Source: Desulfovibrio sp.
GTDB taxonomy: Bacteria; Desulfobacterota; Desulfovibrionia; Desulfovibrionales; Desulfovibrionaceae
Reading direction: 5' to 3'
Length of the DNA: 7,547 nucleotides
Assembly: GCA_003525525.1 (NCBI GenBank)
Contig: DQED01000246.1
Coordinates: forward strand, 1-7,547
How positions within the stretch are numbered: position 1 is the first letter of the stretch; every line of letters begins with the position of its first letter. The notes below the pieces were generated by a model. The model searched no databases and had not been told where the DNA came from. It worked only from the letters and a program-made list of their open reading frames with translations. The translations under genes and the position numbers were made by a program. This document shows, piece by piece, positions 5,411-7,547 of this stretch.

Positions 5411-5971
5411 ATGCAGACCATCAATCTCACCCGCGACTACGACGGCGATTTCGTTCACAGGGTGGAGGAAGAGTCCGGGCAGAACGTCAGCCTGTGCTAC
5501 CAGTGCGGGAACTGCACGGCCGGCTGCCCGTACACTTTCGCCTACGATATCCCCGTCAGTCAGATCATGCGCCTGGTCCAGGCAGGGCAGAAAAAGACCG
5601 TGCTGGCGTCGAAGTCCATCTGGCTTTGCGCCACCTGCGAGTCCTGCACGACCCGCTGCCCCAACAACATCGACGTGGCCTGCGTAATGGACGTACTGCG
5701 CCACATGGCGCGCCGCGAAGGCCTGGCCGCCGTGCCCCAGGTCAAGACCTTCTGGGACAGCTTCCTGGATTCGGTCAAAGCCCACGGCCGCGTGTTCGAG
5801 CTCGGGCTCACCGTCAACTACGTCATGCGCACCGGTCGTTTCTGGACCGACCTTGACCTCGGGCCGAAAATCTTCCCCAAGGGCAAGCTCTCCATGAAGC
5901 CCCACGAGATCGCGGGCAAGGAGCACGTGGCCCGCATCTTCGAGCGTTTCGAGAGGGAGTCCAACTCATGA
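5411..5971 (+). CDS. hdrC: Heterodisulfide reductase-like subunit C (HdrC)
   Basis: 186 residues, with two [4Fe-4S] cluster motifs: C29-YQ-C32-GN-C35-TAG-C39-P and C73-AT-C76-ES-C79-TTR-C83-P. This is the electron-carrying HdrC subunit, which passes electrons between the flavin subunit HdrA and the catalytic HdrB in a soluble cytoplasmic complex. The rest is a helical extension (FWDSFLDSVKAHGRVFELGL) seen in HdrC proteins. ATG 5411 is preceded by AGGA 4-5 nt upstream. The TGA overlaps the hdrB start in ATGA, so translation is coupled. In Desulfovibrio the homologous hdrCBA-flx genes lie next to adh and function in ethanol oxidation and formation. Confidence 0.93.
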   Translation: MQTINLTRDYDGDFVHRVEEESGQNVSLCYQCGNCTAGCPYTFAYDIPVSQIMRLVQAGQKKTVLASKSIWLCATCESCTTRCPNNIDVACVMDVLRHMARREGLAAVPQVKTFWDSFLDSVKAHGRVFELGLTVNYVMRTGRFWTDLDLGPKIFPKGKLSMKPHEIAGKEHVARIFERFERESNS

Positions 5972-6867
5972 GCGAAGCGATTGCCTACTACCCGGGCTGC
6001 TCGGGCCTGGGCACGTCCAAGGAATACGACGCCTCCACCCGGGCCGTGTGCCGGGCGCTGGGGCTGTCCCTGGTGGACATCCCGGACTGGAGCTGCTGCG
6101 GCTCCACACCGGCCCACACCAAGGACCACGTGCTCTCCGCCGCCCTGTCCGCCCGCAACCTCCAGCTCGTGGCCGGCATGGGCATCGGCACCGCCGCCAC
6201 CCCCTGCCCGAGCTGCCTGACCAACCTGCGCACGGCCAACCACCGCATGGAAGCGCCGGCCATGGCCGCAAAGGTCAACAAGCTCCTCGACGATCCCTAC
6301 GCCGGCGGCGTGGAAGCCATCTCCATCCTCCAGGCCCTGGTCGAGAAGATCGGCCTCGACGACATGAAAGCCGCCGTACGCACGCCGCTTACCGGCCTCA
6401 AGGTCGCCTGCTACTACGGCTGCATCATGAACCGGCCGCCCGAGCTCATGGCCTTCGACGACTGCGAGAACCCCATGGCCATGGACAACGTGCTCGCGGC
6501 CATGGGCGCGACCATCCTGCCCTACCCGCTCAAGGTCGAGTGCTGCGGCGCCTCCTACGGCATCCCGCGCCAGGACATCGTGGCCAGGCTCACGGGCAAG
6601 CTCCTGGACGCGGCGCGCTCCATCGGCGCGGACGTGGTGGCCGTGGCCTGCCCCCTGTGCCAGATGAACCTCGATCTGCGCCAGGGACAGGTGAACAGGG
6701 CCCTGGGGACCAATTTCCGCATCCCCGTGGCCTATTTCACCCAACTCATGGGCGTGGCCCTCAATATCGCGGACGCGGAACTCGGCTTCGACAAGCTGTG
6801 CATCGACCCGAGGCCCGTCCTCAACAAGGCCCTCTCGGGCGCGGACACCCAGGCGAAGGGAGCGTAG
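5968..6867 (+). CDS. hdrB: Heterodisulfide reductase-like catalytic subunit B (HdrB)
   Basis: 299 residues with two CCG domains. The first has C11 (YYPGC), C43-C44-G, C80 and C83 (TPCPSC). The second has C152 (CYYGC), C192-C193-G, C228 and C231 (ACPLC). These ten cysteines correspond in spacing to the ligands of the two noncubane [4Fe-4S] clusters of methanogen HdrB, so the subunit should be catalytically complete. In methanogens it reduces the CoM-S-S-CoB disulfide. In sulfate reducers, which lack those thiols, the proposed partner is a protein disulfide such as DsrC trisulfide/disulfide, which is inference from the literature. It overlaps hdrC by 4 bp and is followed by hdrA after 3 nt. The last 30 residues are less conserved in appearance. 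Confidence 0.95.
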   Translation: MSEAIAYYPGCSGLGTSKEYDASTRAVCRALGLSLVDIPDWSCCGSTPAHTKDHVLSAALSARNLQLVAGMGIGTAATPCPSCLTNLRTANHRMEAPAMAAKVNKLLDDPYAGGVEAISILQALVEKIGLDDMKAAVRTPLTGLKVACYYGCIMNRPPELMAFDDCENPMAMDNVLAAMGATILPYPLKVECCGASYGIPRQDIVARLTGKLLDAARSIGADVVAVACPLCQMNLDLRQGQVNRALGTNFRIPVAYFTQLMGVALNIADAELGFDKLCIDPRPVLNKALSGADTQAKGA

Positions 6868-6870
6868 GCC

Positions 6871-7547
6871 ATGCGAATCGGCGTTTTCATCTGCCACTGC
6901 GGCAGCAACATCGAAGGCACGGTGGATACCGCGGCCGTGGCCAAGGCCTCCCTGGAGTTCCCCGAGGTCGTGTACGCCACGGACACCATGTACGCCTGCT
7001 CGGAACCCGGCCAGGACGGCATCATCCAGGCCATCAAGGACAAACACCTCACCGGCGTGGTGGTGGCCTCCTGCACCCCGCGCATGCACGAGCCCACCTT
7101 CCGCCGGGCCGTGGAGCGCGCCGGGCTCAACCGCTACATGTTCGAAATGGCCAACATCCGCGAGCACGTCTCCTGGATCGGCAAGGACCGCGAGGCCAAC
7201 ACCAACAAGGCCCTGGACCTCGTGCGCATCGCCGCGGAAAAGCTGCGCCGCGACGCGCCGCTGGCCCCGAGCAAGTTCTCCATCAACAAGCGCGTGATGA
7301 TCATCGGCGGCGGCGTAGCCGGCATCCAGGCCGCGCTGGACTGCGCCGACGGCGGCCTGGAGGTCGTGCTCGTCGAACGCGAATCCTCCATCGGCGGCAA
7401 GATGGCCAAGCTCGACAAGACCTTCCCCACGGTCGACTGCTCGAGCTGCATCCTCGGCCCCAAGATGGTGGACGTGGCCCAGCACCCCAACATCACGCTG
7501 CACGCCTACTCCGAAGTCGATTCCATCGGCGGCTACGTGGGCAACTT
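6871..7547 (+). CDS. hdrA: Heterodisulfide reductase-like flavin subunit A (HdrA), N-terminal 225 residues, runs off the window
   Basis: Open from ATG 6871 to the window edge (225 codons plus two bases), with AAGGGAG upstream overlapping the hdrB end. The N-terminal domain contains C8-H-C10, C43 (YACSEPGQ) and C68 (SCTPRMHEPTF), typical of HdrA. Residues 141-170 (RVMIIGGGVAGIQAAL and then VVLVERE) are the GxGxxG FAD-binding fold. SSIGGKMAKLDKTFPTVDC190SSC193ILGPKMV is the HdrA segment bearing cluster-binding cysteines. HdrA carries the FAD proposed to bifurcate electrons and links the Flx/NADH side to HdrBC. Beyond the edge I expect the rest of HdrA and then flxD/C/B/A-type genes, by analogy to D. 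vulgaris. That is not visible here. Confidence 0.93.
   Translation, partial: MRIGVFICHCGSNIEGTVDTAAVAKASLEFPEVVYATDTMYACSEPGQDGIIQAIKDKHLTGVVVASCTPRMHEPTFRRAVERAGLNRYMFEMANIREHVSWIGKDREANTNKALDLVRIAAEKLRRDAPLAPSKFSINKRVMIIGGGVAGIQAALDCADGGLEVVLVERESSIGGKMAKLDKTFPTVDCSSCILGPKMVDVAQHPNITLHAYSEVDSIGGYVGN

Noticed and set aside
5818..7503. 561-codon open frame on the minus strand opposite hdrC/B/A
   Set aside because: It is a shadow of three well-supported genes. The His/Gly/Ala/Val-rich composition and lack of motifs fit an antisense artefact.

Overview
The window looks like the chromosome of a sulfate-reducing deltaproteobacterium of the Desulfovibrio / Solidesulfovibrio type. GC and third-position GC are very high inside genes. 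The right half carries an iron-containing alcohol dehydrogenase followed by hdrC-hdrB-hdrA, the order that in Desulfovibrio vulgaris belongs to the ethanol-linked HdrABC-FlxABCD system. The organism assignment is inference from gene content and order.

Left end (1-220, + strand): the last 72 codons of rpiA. It converges on, and shares its stop CTAG with, a minus-strand cluster (2459-217). In order of transcription this cluster holds a possible 42-codon leader ORF, a periplasmic thioredoxin-like protein, a CcdA/DsbD-type membrane electron transporter, and two different thioredoxin-type arsenate reductases of the low-molecular-weight phosphatase fold. A sigma70-like promoter overlapped by a perfect 7+2+7 palindrome (2499-2514) sits in front. 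No ArsR and no arsenite pump are visible.

Middle (2565-3184, - strand): an alanine-rich, probably coiled-coil lipoprotein. It has its own TATAAT promoter, a 12-bp direct repeat over its predicted transcript start, and an 11-bp-stem terminator that separates it from the redox/arsenate cluster.

Right half (3410-7547, + strand): a 635-bp intergenic region holds two matching 13-bp palindromes and, about 160 and 220 bp downstream of them, a near-consensus sigma54 promoter for adh. After adh come a strong UUCG-loop terminator, two further hairpins, a separate sigma70-like promoter and a long structured leader. Then come hdrC and hdrB (ATGA overlap) and hdrA, which runs off the window.

From the known D. 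vulgaris system, Adh would interconvert ethanol and acetaldehyde with NAD(H). The Hdr proteins, with Flx proteins expected beyond the right edge, would link NADH to ferredoxin and a thiol/disulfide partner such as DsrC. The genes are recognisable families. The less described material is the regulatory DNA/RNA around adh and hdrC and the composition of the arsenate/redox cluster. I did not find a wholly unknown multi-gene system.
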